NCBI RefSeq assembly: GCF_947494055.1 | Contig: NZ_CANLTR010000003.1 | Coordinates: forward strand, 186,001 to 250,000 | Reading direction: 5' to 3' | Length of the DNA stretch: 64,000 nucleotides | From: an uncultured Jannaschia sp. | GTDB lineage: Bacteria; Pseudomonadota; Alphaproteobacteria; Rhodobacterales; Rhodobacteraceae | Shown here: positions 24,733 to 34,200 of the stretch, one piece after another | How positions within the stretch are numbered: the first letter of the stretch is position 1 | Layout of the letters: every line of letters starts with the position of its first letter | Program-made: the position numbers and the translations under genes | The notes under the pieces: model-generated | Seen by the model: only the letters and a program-made list of their open reading frames with translations | What the model was told of the DNA's origin: nothing | Database searches by the model: none

Positions 24733-27700
24733 ATGAGCGTCGACGCGCCCGACTACAAAGCTACGCTGAACCTGCCCCGGACCGACTTCCCGATGCGCGC
24801 GGGCCTGCCCAAGCGGGAGCCGGACTGGCTGGCCCGCTGGGCGCGGATCGGTATCTACGACCGGCTGCGGGAAAAGGAGGGGCGGGAGCCGTTCACGCTG
24901 CACGACGGGCCGCCCTACGCGAACGGGCACCTGCATATGGGCCACGCGCTCAACAAGACCCTCAAGGACATGGTCGTTCGCAGCCATCAGATGATGGGTT
25001 TCGACGCGCGCTACGTGCCCGGCTGGGATTGCCACGGCCTGCCGATCGAGTGGAAGATCGAGGAGGCCTACCGGGCGAAGGGGCGCGACAAGGACGCCGT
25101 CGACGTGGTCGAGTTCCGTCGCGAATGCCGCGACTTCGCCGCGGGTTGGGTCGACGTGCAGCGCGCCGAGTTCGAGCGTCTGGGCATCACCGGCAACTGG
25201 GCCGATCCCTACCTGACGATGGATTTCCACGCCGAGGCGGTGATCGCCGGCGAGTTCCAGAAGTTCCTGATGACCGGCCTCGTCTACCAGGGCTCGAAGC
25301 CGGTCATGTGGTCCCCGGTCGAGAAGACGGCGCTGGCCGAGGCGGAGGTCGAGTATCACGATCGCCAGACCGACGCGATCTGGGTGTCCTTCCCGGTGAT
25401 CCACGCCCATTCGGATCTCTACGACCACGAGACCTCCTACACCTTCGAGGAGGAGACGCAGGAGGCGCGGGCCGATATCGTCGAGGCGGCGCAGAACCGG
25501 GAGGCGCAGCTTCTGGCGGCCCGCGTCCTGATCTGGACGACGACGCCCTGGACCATTCCGCAGAACCGCGCGATCTGCTTCTCCCCCGACGTGGCATACG
25601 GGCTCTACGAGGTGACGGGCACGCCCGAGGAATGCTGGGCCGAAATCGGGCAGACCTACATCATCGCCGATGCGCTGGCCGAGGCGACGCTGAAGGCTGC
25701 CCGGCTTGAGCCGTCGATGTGGCGCCGGCTGCGTGCCGTGCAGACCGAGGAGCTGGCCGCGCTGCGCTGCGCGCATCCGCTGCGGGGCGCGGACGGGGCC
25801 GGGGGCGAATGGGACTACGACGTCCCGCTTTTCCCCGGCGACCACGTGACCGACGACGCGGGCACGGGCTTCGTCCATACCGCGCCGAGCCACGGCGACG
25901 ACGATTACCAGATCGGGCTGAAGTACGGCCTGCCGATGACCTACAACGTGGAAGCCGACGGGACGCTGCGCGCCGACCTGCCGTTCTTCGGCGGCGAGGC
26001 CATCATCCGGCCGAACGGCAAGCCGGGCGGCGCGAACAAGGCGGTGATCGACAAGCTGGTCGAGGTCGGCGCGCTTCTCGCCCGTGCGCGGATCACCATC
26101 TCCGACGCGCATAGCTGGCGTTCGAAGGCGCCCGTCATCCGACTCAACCGCCCGCAATGGTTTGCCGCGATCGACCGTCCCGTCGGCGACGGGCGGGACG
26201 AATACGGCAAGACGGTCCGCGAACGAGCGCTGACCTCGATCGACGAGCTCGTGACCTGGACGCCGAAAACCGGCCGCAACCGGCTCCATTCGATGATCGA
26301 GAACCGGCCCGACTGGGTGCTGTCGCGGCAGCGCGCCTGGGGTGTGCCGCTGACCTGCTTTACCAGGGTCGGCGCGAAGGCGGACGATCCGGACTTCCTG
26401 CTCCGCGACCCCGCCGTCAACGAACGCATCGTCGCCGCCTTCGAGGCGGAGGGCGCGGATGCCTGGTACGAGCCGGGCGCGAAAGCGCGCTTCCTCGGCG
26501 ACGATTACAACCCTGCCGAATGGGAGCAGGTCTTCGACATCCTCGACGTCTGGTTCGATTCCGGCTCGACCCATGCCTTCGTCCTGCGCGACCGGCCCGA
26601 CGGGACGGCGGACGGCATCGCCGACGTCTATCTCGAGGGCACGGACCAGCATCGCGGCTGGTTCCACTCCTCGATGCTGCAGGGCTGCGGCACGATGGGG
26701 CGCGCGCCCTACCGCGCCGTCGTCACGCATGGCTTCACGCTCGATGCGAAGGGCGTGAAGATGTCGAAGTCACTGGGCAACATCACGGCCCCGCAGGAGG
26801 TGGTGGATCAGTACGGCGCCGACATCCTGCGCCTCTGGGTGGCGCAGGTCGATTACACCGCCGACCACCGGATCGGGCCGGAGATCCTCAAGGGCGTGGC
26901 CGACGGCTACCGGCGCCTGCGCAACACGATGCGCTTCATGCTGGGCTCGATGACCGACGACGCGCCGGTCGACACGCTGGAGATGCCGGAACTCGAACGC
27001 TGGGTGCTGCATCGCCTGTCCGAGCTCGACGAGAGCGTGCGCCGGCACTACGCGGCCTACGACTTCGCCGGCGTCTGGCAGGCGATCTTCCAGTTCGCGA
27101 CGATCGACCTGTCGGCCTTCTACTTCGACATCCGCAAGGACGCCCTCTATTGCGACGGCGATACGCCCCGCCGCCGGGCCGCGCGAACGGTGTTACGGAT
27201 GCTGCACGCGCGGCTGACGGCTTGGCTCGCGCCGATCCTGCCCTTCACGATGGAGGAGGTCTGGCTCGAGGCCCATCCGGGCGAGGACTCCTCGGTCCAC
27301 CTGCAGGACTTCCCCGAGCCGCGGCCCGGCTGGCGCGATGACGCGCTCGCCGCCCGCTGGACGCGCATCCGGGCGGTGCGCCGCGCGGTGACCGGCGCGC
27401 TGGAGACCGCGCGGCGCGACAAGGTCATCGGCGCCTCGCTTGAGGCCGCGCCGGTGGTGCATGTCGATGCCGAAACGGCGGCGCTGCTGGCGGAGGTGAA
27501 CTTCGACGACATCTGCATCGTCAGCGGCATCACCGTCACCGACGCCCCGGCCCCGCCGGACGCCTACCGGAGCGAGGAGGTCGCCGGTGTGGCCGTCGTC
27601 TTCCATCAGGCCGAGGGCGGAAAGTGTCAGCGCTGCTGGAAGATCCTGGCCGATGTCGGGCTCCACGGCCATGACGGCGTTTGCGCCCGCTGCGACGAGG

Positions 27701-27744
27701 CCCTGTCCGAGGAGGGGGTCGTGGTCGAGCAGGGCGCGTCCTGA
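24733..27744 (+). CDS. ileS: Isoleucyl-tRNA synthetase
   Basis: A 1003-residue class I synthetase. The HIGH motif is H-M-G-H at residues 68-71 (A-N-G-H-L-H-M-G-H) and the KMSKS motif is V-K-M-S-K-S-L-G-N near residue 678. Between them lies the CP1 editing domain, with T-T-P-W-T-I-P and H-T-A-P-S-H-G-D-D-D. The C-terminal zinc finger is C-Q-R-C-W ... C-A-R-C-D. It charges tRNA-Ile and edits valine. The frame is complete, with no frameshift. A sigma-70-like promoter lies upstream. Confidence 0.97.
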   Translation: MSVDAPDYKATLNLPRTDFPMRAGLPKREPDWLARWARIGIYDRLREKEGREPFTLHDGPPYANGHLHMGHALNKTLKDMVVRSHQMMGFDARYVPGWDCHGLPIEWKIEEAYRAKGRDKDAVDVVEFRRECRDFAAGWVDVQRAEFERLGITGNWADPYLTMDFHAEAVIAGEFQKFLMTGLVYQGSKPVMWSPVEKTALAEAEVEYHDRQTDAIWVSFPVIHAHSDLYDHETSYTFEEETQEARADIVEAAQNREAQLLAARVLIWTTTPWTIPQNRAICFSPDVAYGLYEVTGTPEECWAEIGQTYIIADALAEATLKAARLEPSMWRRLRAVQTEELAALRCAHPLRGADGAGGEWDYDVPLFPGDHVTDDAGTGFVHTAPSHGDDDYQIGLKYGLPMTYNVEADGTLRADLPFFGGEAIIRPNGKPGGANKAVIDKLVEVGALLARARITISDAHSWRSKAPVIRLNRPQWFAAIDRPVGDGRDEYGKTVRERALTSIDELVTWTPKTGRNRLHSMIENRPDWVLSRQRAWGVPLTCFTRVGAKADDPDFLLRDPAVNERIVAAFEAEGADAWYEPGAKARFLGDDYNPAEWEQVFDILDVWFDSGSTHAFVLRDRPDGTADGIADVYLEGTDQHRGWFHSSMLQGCGTMGRAPYRAVVTHGFTLDAKGVKMSKSLGNITAPQEVVDQYGADILRLWVAQVDYTADHRIGPEILKGVADGYRRLRNTMRFMLGSMTDDAPVDTLEMPELERWVLHRLSELDESVRRHYAAYDFAGVWQAIFQFATIDLSAFYFDIRKDALYCDGDTPRRRAARTVLRMLHARLTAWLAPILPFTMEEVWLEAHPGEDSSVHLQDFPEPRPGWRDDALAARWTRIRAVRRAVTGALETARRDKVIGASLEAAPVVHVDAETAALLAEVNFDDICIVSGITVTDAPAPPDAYRSEEVAGVAVVFHQAEGGKCQRCWKILADVGLHGHDGVCARCDEALSEEGVVVEQGAS

Positions 27745-27751
27745 AACGCGA

Positions 27752-27779
27752 GGGCGCGGCCGAATCCCCGGTCGCGCCC
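27752..27779. terminator. Two-way terminator between ileS and the emfourin gene
   Basis: GGGCGCGGCC (27752-27761) pairs with GGTCGCGCCC (27770-27779) around an 8-nt loop, with one G-T wobble. It starts 8 nt after the ileS stop and lies 5 nt beyond the stop of the minus-strand gene. Confidence 0.5.
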
Positions 27780-27784
27780 CGGCG

Positions 27785-28066
27785 CTACATCGCGTCGATC
27801 AGGTCCAGCATTTCCGGCGGCAGCGCATCCTCGCGGAGGCGGAAGACGTGGCGCCGGTTCTCGTCATCCGTCACGGCGATCGTGTAGGTCTGCATGTCCG
27901 CCGCTCCGGGATTCGGCTCCCGCGCCTCGAGGCGGGAGAGCGCGCCCGGATCGAAGGTCTCGCAATAGGTCTGCTGGCTGTCGGCATCCGTCACGTCGAG
28001 CTGCTTGGATACGCCACCTGCGGCGAACCCGCCGAACCCCCCGCTGGACGCCACCTCGATCATCAT
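27785..28066 (-). CDS. Emfourin-like inhibitor of the adjacent M4 protease
   Basis: A 93-residue protein starting M-M-I-E-V-A-S-S-G-G-F-G-G-F and ending R-E-D-A-L-P-P-E-M-L-D-L-I-D. The R-S/S-S-G-G-F-x-G start and the L-P-P-E ... L end are the hallmarks I know from emfourin, the proteinaceous inhibitor encoded beside protealysin-type M4 proteases. It follows the M4 gene by 51 nt on the same strand. A longer in-frame start at 28102 adds 12 residues, but the family N-terminus argues for 28066. It probably acts in the cytoplasm, as no signal peptide is seen. Confidence 0.75.
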   Translation of the reverse strand: MMIEVASSGGFGGFAAGGVSKQLDVTDADSQQTYCETFDPGALSRLEAREPNPGAADMQTYTIAVTDDENRRHVFRLREDALPPEMLDLIDAM

Positions 28067-28117
28067 CACCGCACATCCCGCTGCCAGGGTTCCGCATGCC
28101 ATTGCCCCAAGATAGGC

Positions 28118-29215
28118 TCAGCAGGCGATCCCGACAAGCCGCCAGGCCCGGCGCAGCATGACCTGCTCGTGGCTGCCCGCGCCGAACAGCGCGATCGCCG
28201 CGTCCAGCGTCTCCGCCGCCCAGTCGTGGAACGTGGCCATCGGGTTGTTGATCTGCTGCAGCGCCCGGTACCAGACCTGTCCCGGACGCTCCCACGCGTT
28301 CCCGCCGAGATACATGCAGTAGAGGTAGAAGGCGTGGTTCGGGATGCCCGAGTTGATATGCACGCCCCCGTTGTCGTCGGTCGTGTCGACGTAGAGGTCC
28401 ATGTGGTAGGGCTGCGGGTCCTGCCCGAGCAGCGCGTCGTGATAGGCCGTCCCCGGCGCCTTCATGCTGCGTAGCGCCCGCCCGTTGATCTCCGGCCCGA
28501 GAATGCCGGTTCCCACCAGCCAATCCGCCTCGTAGACGTCCTGGCCGAGCTTGCGCTGCACGGTCATCGTGCCGAACACGTCGGCCACGCTCTCGTTCAA
28601 AGCGCCGGACTGCCCCTGATAGAGCAGGCCGCCGGAATACTGCACGACCCCGTGCGACATCTCGTGGCCGATCACCGAGAGCTCGGTGAAGGTGCGGAAG
28701 ATCTTTCCGTCCCCGTCGCCATAAGCCATCTGCGTGCCGTTCCAGAACGCGTTGTTGTAGTTCTGCCGGTGATGCACCGTCGCCGTCAGCGGTATGCCCG
28801 CCCCGTCGAGCGAGTTCCGCCCGAAGGCCTCGGAATAGAGATCGAACACCGTCCCGGCCCCGTCATAGGCCCGGTCCACCTCCGCGTCGCCGGTGGGCGC
28901 GTCACCTTCGGAGCGAACCGGATTGCCGGGCAGGGCGGCCTTCCCTTCGCCGTCGAAGATGCGCCGGTTGCAGACATGGCGCTCCGGCACGCTTCGCGCC
29001 AGCGCGCTCGACATGAAGAGACCCGTCCGTCCGTCCTCGGGCACAACGCCGCCGGTCATGTGCTCGGCCCGCTCCTCGCGCACCTCCTCGTTCTGATACA
29101 GGAGCGCGCGCGCCATCTGCTGCACCGAGGTGTCGCCGCGAAGCGCCATGACGCGCAGCATGTGCGGCGGGACGATGCAATGGATCGGGTTGTGGCAATG
29201 GACGGGACCGCACAT
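28118..29215 (-). CDS. M4 metalloprotease of the protealysin type
   Basis: A 365-residue thermolysin-family protease without a signal peptide. The N-terminus carries a short propeptide with I-V-P-P-H-M-L-R, the protealysin-type signal in place of the long FTP/PepSY propeptide. Zinc and catalytic residues are H184-E-M-S-H188, E208 in N-E-S-V-A-D and the later H-I-N-S-G-I-P-N-H catalytic-histidine segment. Protealysin-like enzymes are made in the cytoplasm, and some take part in host-cell invasion or bacterial competition. An inhibitor gene follows directly. An unusually Cys- and His-rich start (M-C-G-P-V-H-C-H) precedes the propeptide motif. Confidence 0.9.
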   Translation of the reverse strand: MCGPVHCHNPIHCIVPPHMLRVMALRGDTSVQQMARALLYQNEEVREERAEHMTGGVVPEDGRTGLFMSSALARSVPERHVCNRRIFDGEGKAALPGNPVRSEGDAPTGDAEVDRAYDGAGTVFDLYSEAFGRNSLDGAGIPLTATVHHRQNYNNAFWNGTQMAYGDGDGKIFRTFTELSVIGHEMSHGVVQYSGGLLYQGQSGALNESVADVFGTMTVQRKLGQDVYEADWLVGTGILGPEINGRALRSMKAPGTAYHDALLGQDPQPYHMDLYVDTTDDNGGVHINSGIPNHAFYLYCMYLGGNAWERPGQVWYRALQQINNPMATFHDWAAETLDAAIALFGAGSHEQVMLRRAWRLVGIAC

Positions 29216-29286
29216 GTCGAGCTTGCTCCGGTGAGAGGTTTCGCGGGATCGTAGCGCGCATGGCCCCGTCCCACAGGAAGGATGCG

Positions 29287-29538
29287 ATGATTATCGACGA
29301 GCGGCGCATCGCGGAAGAGGTCCTGCGCCTGACCCGGGCGCGCGCGCCGAAGACGATCTGCCCATCCGAGGTGGCACGGGCGCTTCGGCCCGAGGGCGAG
29401 GCCTGGCGCGACCTGATGCCGGAGGTCCGACGCGTGGCCGCGGCGCTGCCGGGGATCGTGGCGACGCAGGGCGGACAGCCGGTCGATGCGGCGGCCGCCC
29501 GCGGGCCGATCCGCCTGTCGTGCGACGCCGCGGACTGA
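29287..29538 (+). CDS. DUF3253 protein
   Basis: An 83-residue protein with the DUF3253 pattern: R-A-P-K-T-I-C-P-S-E-V-A-R-A-L, W-R-D-L-M-P-E-V-R-R-V-A-A-A-L and V-A-T-Q-G-G-Q-P-V-D ... A-R-G-P-I-R-L. The fold is predicted to be a small winged helix, and the function is unknown. The ATG at 29287 has AGGAAGG upstream; an ATG at 29260 is less likely. It is divergent from the M4 protease gene and convergent with cobO, its stop 7 nt from the cobO stop. Confidence 0.75.
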   Translation: MIIDERRIAEEVLRLTRARAPKTICPSEVARALRPEGEAWRDLMPEVRRVAAALPGIVATQGGQPVDAAAARGPIRLSCDAAD

Positions 29539-29545
29539 GTGCGCG

Positions 29546-30157
29546 TCAGTACTCCACGCCCATCTGCGCCTTCACGCCGGCGCGGAACGGATGCTTCACC
29601 AGCTCCATTTCGGTCACGAGATCGGCCAGCTCGATCAGTTCCTCCTTCGCGTTCCGTCCGGTCAGGACGACATGCGTCATCGGCGGCTTCTCGTCCTGCA
29701 GGAACGCGACGACTTCGGCCACGTCCACGTAGTCGTAGCGCAGCGCGATGTTGATCTCGTCGAGCAGGACCATCCGGTTGCGCTCGTCGCGGATCAGCTC
29801 CTTGGCCTTTGCCCAGGCCGCCTGCGCCATCTCGACGTCCCGGGACTTGTCCTGCGTCTCCCAGGTGAAGCCCTCGCCCATCGTGTGGAACGCGCAGACA
29901 TCCTGGAACTGACCGAGGATCAGGTCGCGCTCGCCCGTCGACATGCCGCCCTTGATGAACTGCACGACGGCACAGGGCATGCCATGCGCGATGCAGCGGA
30001 AGATCATCCCGAACGCGGCCGAGGACTTTCCCTTTCCCTTGCCGGTATGGACGATCACCAAGCCCCGCTCGTCGGTCTTGGTGGCCATGATCTTGTCGCG
30101 CGCGGCCTTCTTCTTGGCCATCTTCGCATTGTGGCGGGCGCTGTCGTCGTCGTTCAT
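29546..30157 (-). CDS. cobO: Cob(I)yrinic acid a,c-diamide adenosyltransferase
   Basis: A 203-residue CobO/CobA/BtuR-type enzyme. The P-loop T-G-K-G-K-G-K-S-S-A-A-F-G binds ATP, and V-V-Q-F-I-K-G-G, F-T-W-E-T-Q-D and L-L-D-E-I-N-I-A-L are family motifs. It adds the upper adenosyl ligand to reduced corrinoids. It is the last gene of the B12-riboswitch operon cbiM-cobW-cobN-kinase-cobO, 109 nt after the kinase gene. The start is the ATG at 30157 with GGAGG about 11 nt upstream. Confidence 0.93.
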   Translation of the reverse strand: MNDDDSARHNAKMAKKKAARDKIMATKTDERGLVIVHTGKGKGKSSAAFGMIFRCIAHGMPCAVVQFIKGGMSTGERDLILGQFQDVCAFHTMGEGFTWETQDKSRDVEMAQAAWAKAKELIRDERNRMVLLDEINIALRYDYVDVAEVVAFLQDEKPPMTHVVLTGRNAKEELIELADLVTEMELVKHPFRAGVKAQMGVEY

Positions 30158-30266
30158 CGCATGCGGTCCTCCGGAACTCGGCCGACCTTCCGATCCGCGA
30201 CGGAGGAGGTCAAGCCGGAGGCACGGCGACGGCTTGCAGCTGCAACAAGGAACCGCGCAAGCATCC

Positions 30267-31280
30267 TCACGTGGCAATCCGATCCGACCAGCGCGGCCGC
30301 AGGAGACGGCGACGCACGAGGCGACCGGGTCGCGAGGCCCCCGCGCGCTCCGGAAGGCCCCGGGCCGCGAGCGCTTGCGTCGTCGCCGCGACCCGTTCGA
30401 AGGGCGGGTCGGCGATGGTGCTGTGGCGCAGCCAGCGCGCGACGAGCAGCTGGTCCTCGATCATGTCGAGCAGCGGCACGTCTCCGGCATCGAGCGCGCC
30501 GTAACCCGCGAAGAAGGCCCGCCGGTCGGCATCGACCGTGCCGGCCTGCCGCGTGCCGAGCGCTTCCGCCTCGTAGCGATCCAGCTCCATCGCCGTCAGG
30601 AAACTGGCCGCATCGTGCAGCGGCAGCCCGGGCTTGATCGGTCCGACGTCGAAGCCGACGATGCCGCGCTCCGTCACGAAGAGATTGCGCGGCTTGAAGT
30701 CCCAATGGAGCGGCACGCCGGCCCGCTCGACCCGCCCGATCCCGCTTGCCCGCTGGTCCAGCGCATCCAGAAGCCTGTCGGCCTCCACGCTCCGGGCGGA
30801 CGCGAACCGGGTCCGAAGCCGTCCGCAGAGGTTCCGGAAGTCGCGCACCACCTGGCGGCGTGGGCGGCCGCTGGCGTGGAGGCTGGCGAGCCATTGTCCG
30901 GCCTGCCGCAGGCACGTGGCCCGCTGCCCCTCCGACGACCGAAGCAGCAGCGTGTGGGCCCGGGGCGCGGCCAGCCACGCCGTGGCAAGAACGCGGCCGT
31001 CGAGGAAGACGGGCGCGACCAGCGGCGCGGTACCGCGGCCGAGCGCCTCGAGACTTGCCCATTCGTCCTGCGCCTGCGACGCGACCTCGCACCATTTGAC
31101 CGCGAGGGACCGCTCGCCTCCCGGATGGTTGGCCTGGAACACGTAGCGGTGGGTTCCGGGCGTCGCGTTCACGGCCACCTCTTCGAGGGCCCAGCCATCG
31201 CGGCCGAAACCGGTCTTGTTCACGAGCGCCGTGCGGATGTCAGCCTCCACATCCTCGGGCCGGGGCGGGCGCCTGTTCAT
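30267..31280 (-). CDS. APH-fold phosphotransferase inside the B12 operon
   Basis: A 337-residue aminoglycoside-phosphotransferase-fold small-molecule kinase. The catalytic loop is L-H-W-D-F-K-P-R-N and the metal-binding segment is V-G-F-D-V-G-P. The ATP lysine is likely in L-A-V-K-W. Its ATG overlaps the cobN stop by 4 nt (ATGA) and cobO follows, so it is cotranscribed with cobalamin genes. Antibiotic resistance is unlikely in this setting. A kinase is needed to make L-threonine phosphate for CobC, and this is a reasonable candidate, but choline, ethanolamine or another alcohol are alternatives. Confidence 0.75.
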   Translation of the reverse strand: MNRRPPRPEDVEADIRTALVNKTGFGRDGWALEEVAVNATPGTHRYVFQANHPGGERSLAVKWCEVASQAQDEWASLEALGRGTAPLVAPVFLDGRVLATAWLAAPRAHTLLLRSSEGQRATCLRQAGQWLASLHASGRPRRQVVRDFRNLCGRLRTRFASARSVEADRLLDALDQRASGIGRVERAGVPLHWDFKPRNLFVTERGIVGFDVGPIKPGLPLHDAASFLTAMELDRYEAEALGTRQAGTVDADRRAFFAGYGALDAGDVPLLDMIEDQLLVARWLRHSTIADPPFERVAATTQALAARGLPERAGASRPGRLVRRRLLRPRWSDRIAT

Positions 31281-34200
31281 GCGGGCCGCGCTTCCGGCGC
31301 ACGGGCGAACCGCTCGATCAGGGCGCGCGCGGAATTGGACCGTGGCCGCCAGAGACCGCGCTCGATCGCTTCCCCGAGGCGGTCGGCGATGTCGGCGAGC
31401 GCCGGGGCGTTGGCTTCCGCGATGAAGTCCCGCGTCTCCTCGTCCTCGAGCACGGCGGCGTGGACGAGATCGAAATGGTGGTCGCGCACCGCCCCGGTCG
31501 TCGCGGCGAAGGCGAAGAGGTAGTCGACACTCGCCGCGATCTCGAAGGCGCCCTTGTAGCCGTGCCGCTTCACGCCCGCGATCCATTTCGGGTTCACCAT
31601 ACGGGAGCGCACGACCCGGCCGATCTCGTCCTCCAGCGTGCGGATCACGGGGCGCTCGGGTCGGGAATGGTCGTTGTGATAGACCGGACGCCGTGCGCCC
31701 TGCAGCATCTCGACCGCCGCCGCGGCCCCGCCTTCGAACTGGTAGTAATCGTCGCTGTCGAGCAGGTCGTGTTCGCGGTTGTCCTGGTTCTGGACGATCG
31801 CCTCCACCTGTCCCAGACGTTCGCGCAGGCCGGCGCGGTCGGGCGTGCCCTCGCCGGTGCCGTAGGCGTAGCCGCCCCAGTCGAGATAGGCCCGACCCAG
31901 ATCGGCCGTCTCGGACCAGAGCCGCTCGTCGATCATCGCCTGCAGCCCGGCGCCGTAGGCCCCCGGCTTCGATCCGTACACCCGCGCCTGTCCCTCGCCG
32001 GCCCGGGCGCGGGCGGCGGCGGGGTTGTCCTCCGCCGGTTCGTCGAGCGCCTGCACCGCGCGGGCGGCGGCGTCGACGAGCGCCATCTGCTGCGGGAACG
32101 CGTCGCGAAAGAAGCCCGACACGCGCAGGGTTACGTCCACGCGTGGCCGTCCCAGGGCGGTGGCGGGGATGATCTCGAAGCCGACGACGCGCCGGTTTGC
32201 CGAATCCCATCGGGGCTTCACTCCCATCAGCGCCAAGGTCTGCGCGATGTCGTCGCCGCCGGTGCGCATGTTGGCGGTGCCCCAGGCCGTCACCAGCATC
32301 GCCCGCGGCCAGTCGCCGTGATCCTGCAGGTGCCGCTCGACAAGGAGGGATGCGGACTTCCAGCCAAGGGCCCAGGCCGTGGGCGTTGGCACGGCGCGAC
32401 TGTCGACCGAGTAGAAGTTCCGCCCTGTTGGCAGGACGTCGGGCCGCCCGCGGGTGGGTGCGCCGGACGGCGCCGGGGCGACGAAGCGCCCCTCGAGGGC
32501 GGTGAGGAGCCCCGCCCCCTCCGCGGGGCCGCAGGCGCGGATCGTCTCGCGAAGTCGCGCCGCGTCCTCGAGCACGGCTTGCGTGCGGGGACCGGGGGGC
32601 GAGGCCTCGCCCCGGAGCAGTCGCGCGGAAAGGCCCTCGATCCGCTCCACGCTGTCGCCCGCGCTGCGCCAGACGCCGTCGCCGGAGAGCGCGTCCGGGC
32701 GCGGCCCGTCCCACGGCGCGGCCATGTCGCAATCGAGCGGGTCGAAGTCGAGGTCCAGATCGGTGGCGATGGCACGCGGCAGGCTCTCGGCCTCGCCCCG
32801 CGGCAGGCGCACCAGCGCCTGCAGCAGGTCGTCCTGCAGCCGGCCTTCGGGCGATTGCCCGAAGACGTGCAGCCCGTCCCGGATCTGCGCTTCCTTCAAT
32901 TCGCAAAGATAGGCGTCGAGGCGGGCGAGGTCGTCCGTGCCCTGCATCCCCGCATCGACATCGAGCCCGGTCGCCTGCGCGAGGCTCACGATCTCGCGCC
33001 GCAGATGGTCGATCCGCCGTGGATCGACGCCCGCGGCCTCGTAATATTCGTCCACCAGCGCCTCGAGGTCGCGCATCGGCCCGTAGCTCTCCGCACGCGT
33101 GAGGGGCGGGGTCAGGTGATCGACGATGACCGCCTGGGAGCGGCGCTTGGCCTGCGTGCCCTCGCCGGGATCGTTGACGATGAACGGATAGACATGCGGC
33201 ATCGGCCCGAGCGCGATCTCCGGCCAGTCGTCCCCGCCCAGCGCGACCGCCCGGCCCGGCAGCCATTCGAGGTTGCCGTGCTTGCCCATGTGAACGATCG
33301 CATCCGCCTCGCGCCGCAGCCAGGCATAGAAGGCGAGGTAGTTATGCGGCGGGACAAGATCGGGGCTGTGGTAGCTGTCGGTCGGATCGACGTTGTATCC
33401 GCGCGCCGGCTGCAGGGCGACGACGGCCTTGCCGAAGCGGTGGATCGACAGCGCGAAGTGCCCGTTCGGCGCCGCGTCGGATTCGAGTATTTCTGCCAAG
33501 AAGAAAAGGTCGTTCTCGGGCGGGCCCCATCGATCCTCGATGCGCTGCCGTGCGGCCAGGGGGAGGGTCGCGTAGAAGGCACGGTACTCGGCGAGGCTCA
33601 GGCGCTCGCCGCCTTGCCGCTCGGCGCGGTCCGTGAGCCAGTTCGTCGGCCCCGCGAGCAGTTGCGCCATCAGCGCGGCGCTATCCTCGGGGGGGTTCGT
33701 GTCGTAGCCCGCGTCGCCCAGAAGGCCGAGCACGTGGACCGTGGAAGCGGGCGTGTCGAGACCAACGCCGTTGGCCAGCCGTCCGTCGCGATTGGGATAG
33801 TTCGCCAGCACGAGCGCGACGCGGCGTTCGCCCGCTTGCATCCGGCGCAGGCGGCACCAGCCTCCGACGAGGTCGGCCACGAAGGCGATCCGGTCGCCCT
33901 GCGCCTTCCATGTGGCGATCGGGCACTGGGTCGCCTCGTCGTAGAACGCCTCGCCCTTGAAGCCGATCGCGCGGGTCAGGACCCGTCCGTCGAGCTCGGG
34001 CAAGGCCACGTTCATCGCGATGTCGCGCGCCGAGAGGCCGGTCGTGCCGGCCTCCCAAGCCTGCTCCGTTCCGCCCGACAGGACCGCCTGGAAGACCGGA
34101 GCGCCGTTCGCGAAGGGCGCGGCGAGCGGGTTCGTTTTCGTATCGCCCACGGCGAAGCTCGTTAGGTTCACGATCGCGTCCGGCGGCGCCTCGGAAAAGA

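Noticed and set aside
30267-31280. Aminoglycoside resistance gene
   Set aside because: The fold is APH-like, but the 4-nt overlap with cobN and the riboswitch operon point to a metabolic kinase.
31460-34165. Long plus-strand ORF opposite cobN
   Set aside because: No ribosome binding site or recognisable motif; cobN on the other strand explains the open frame.
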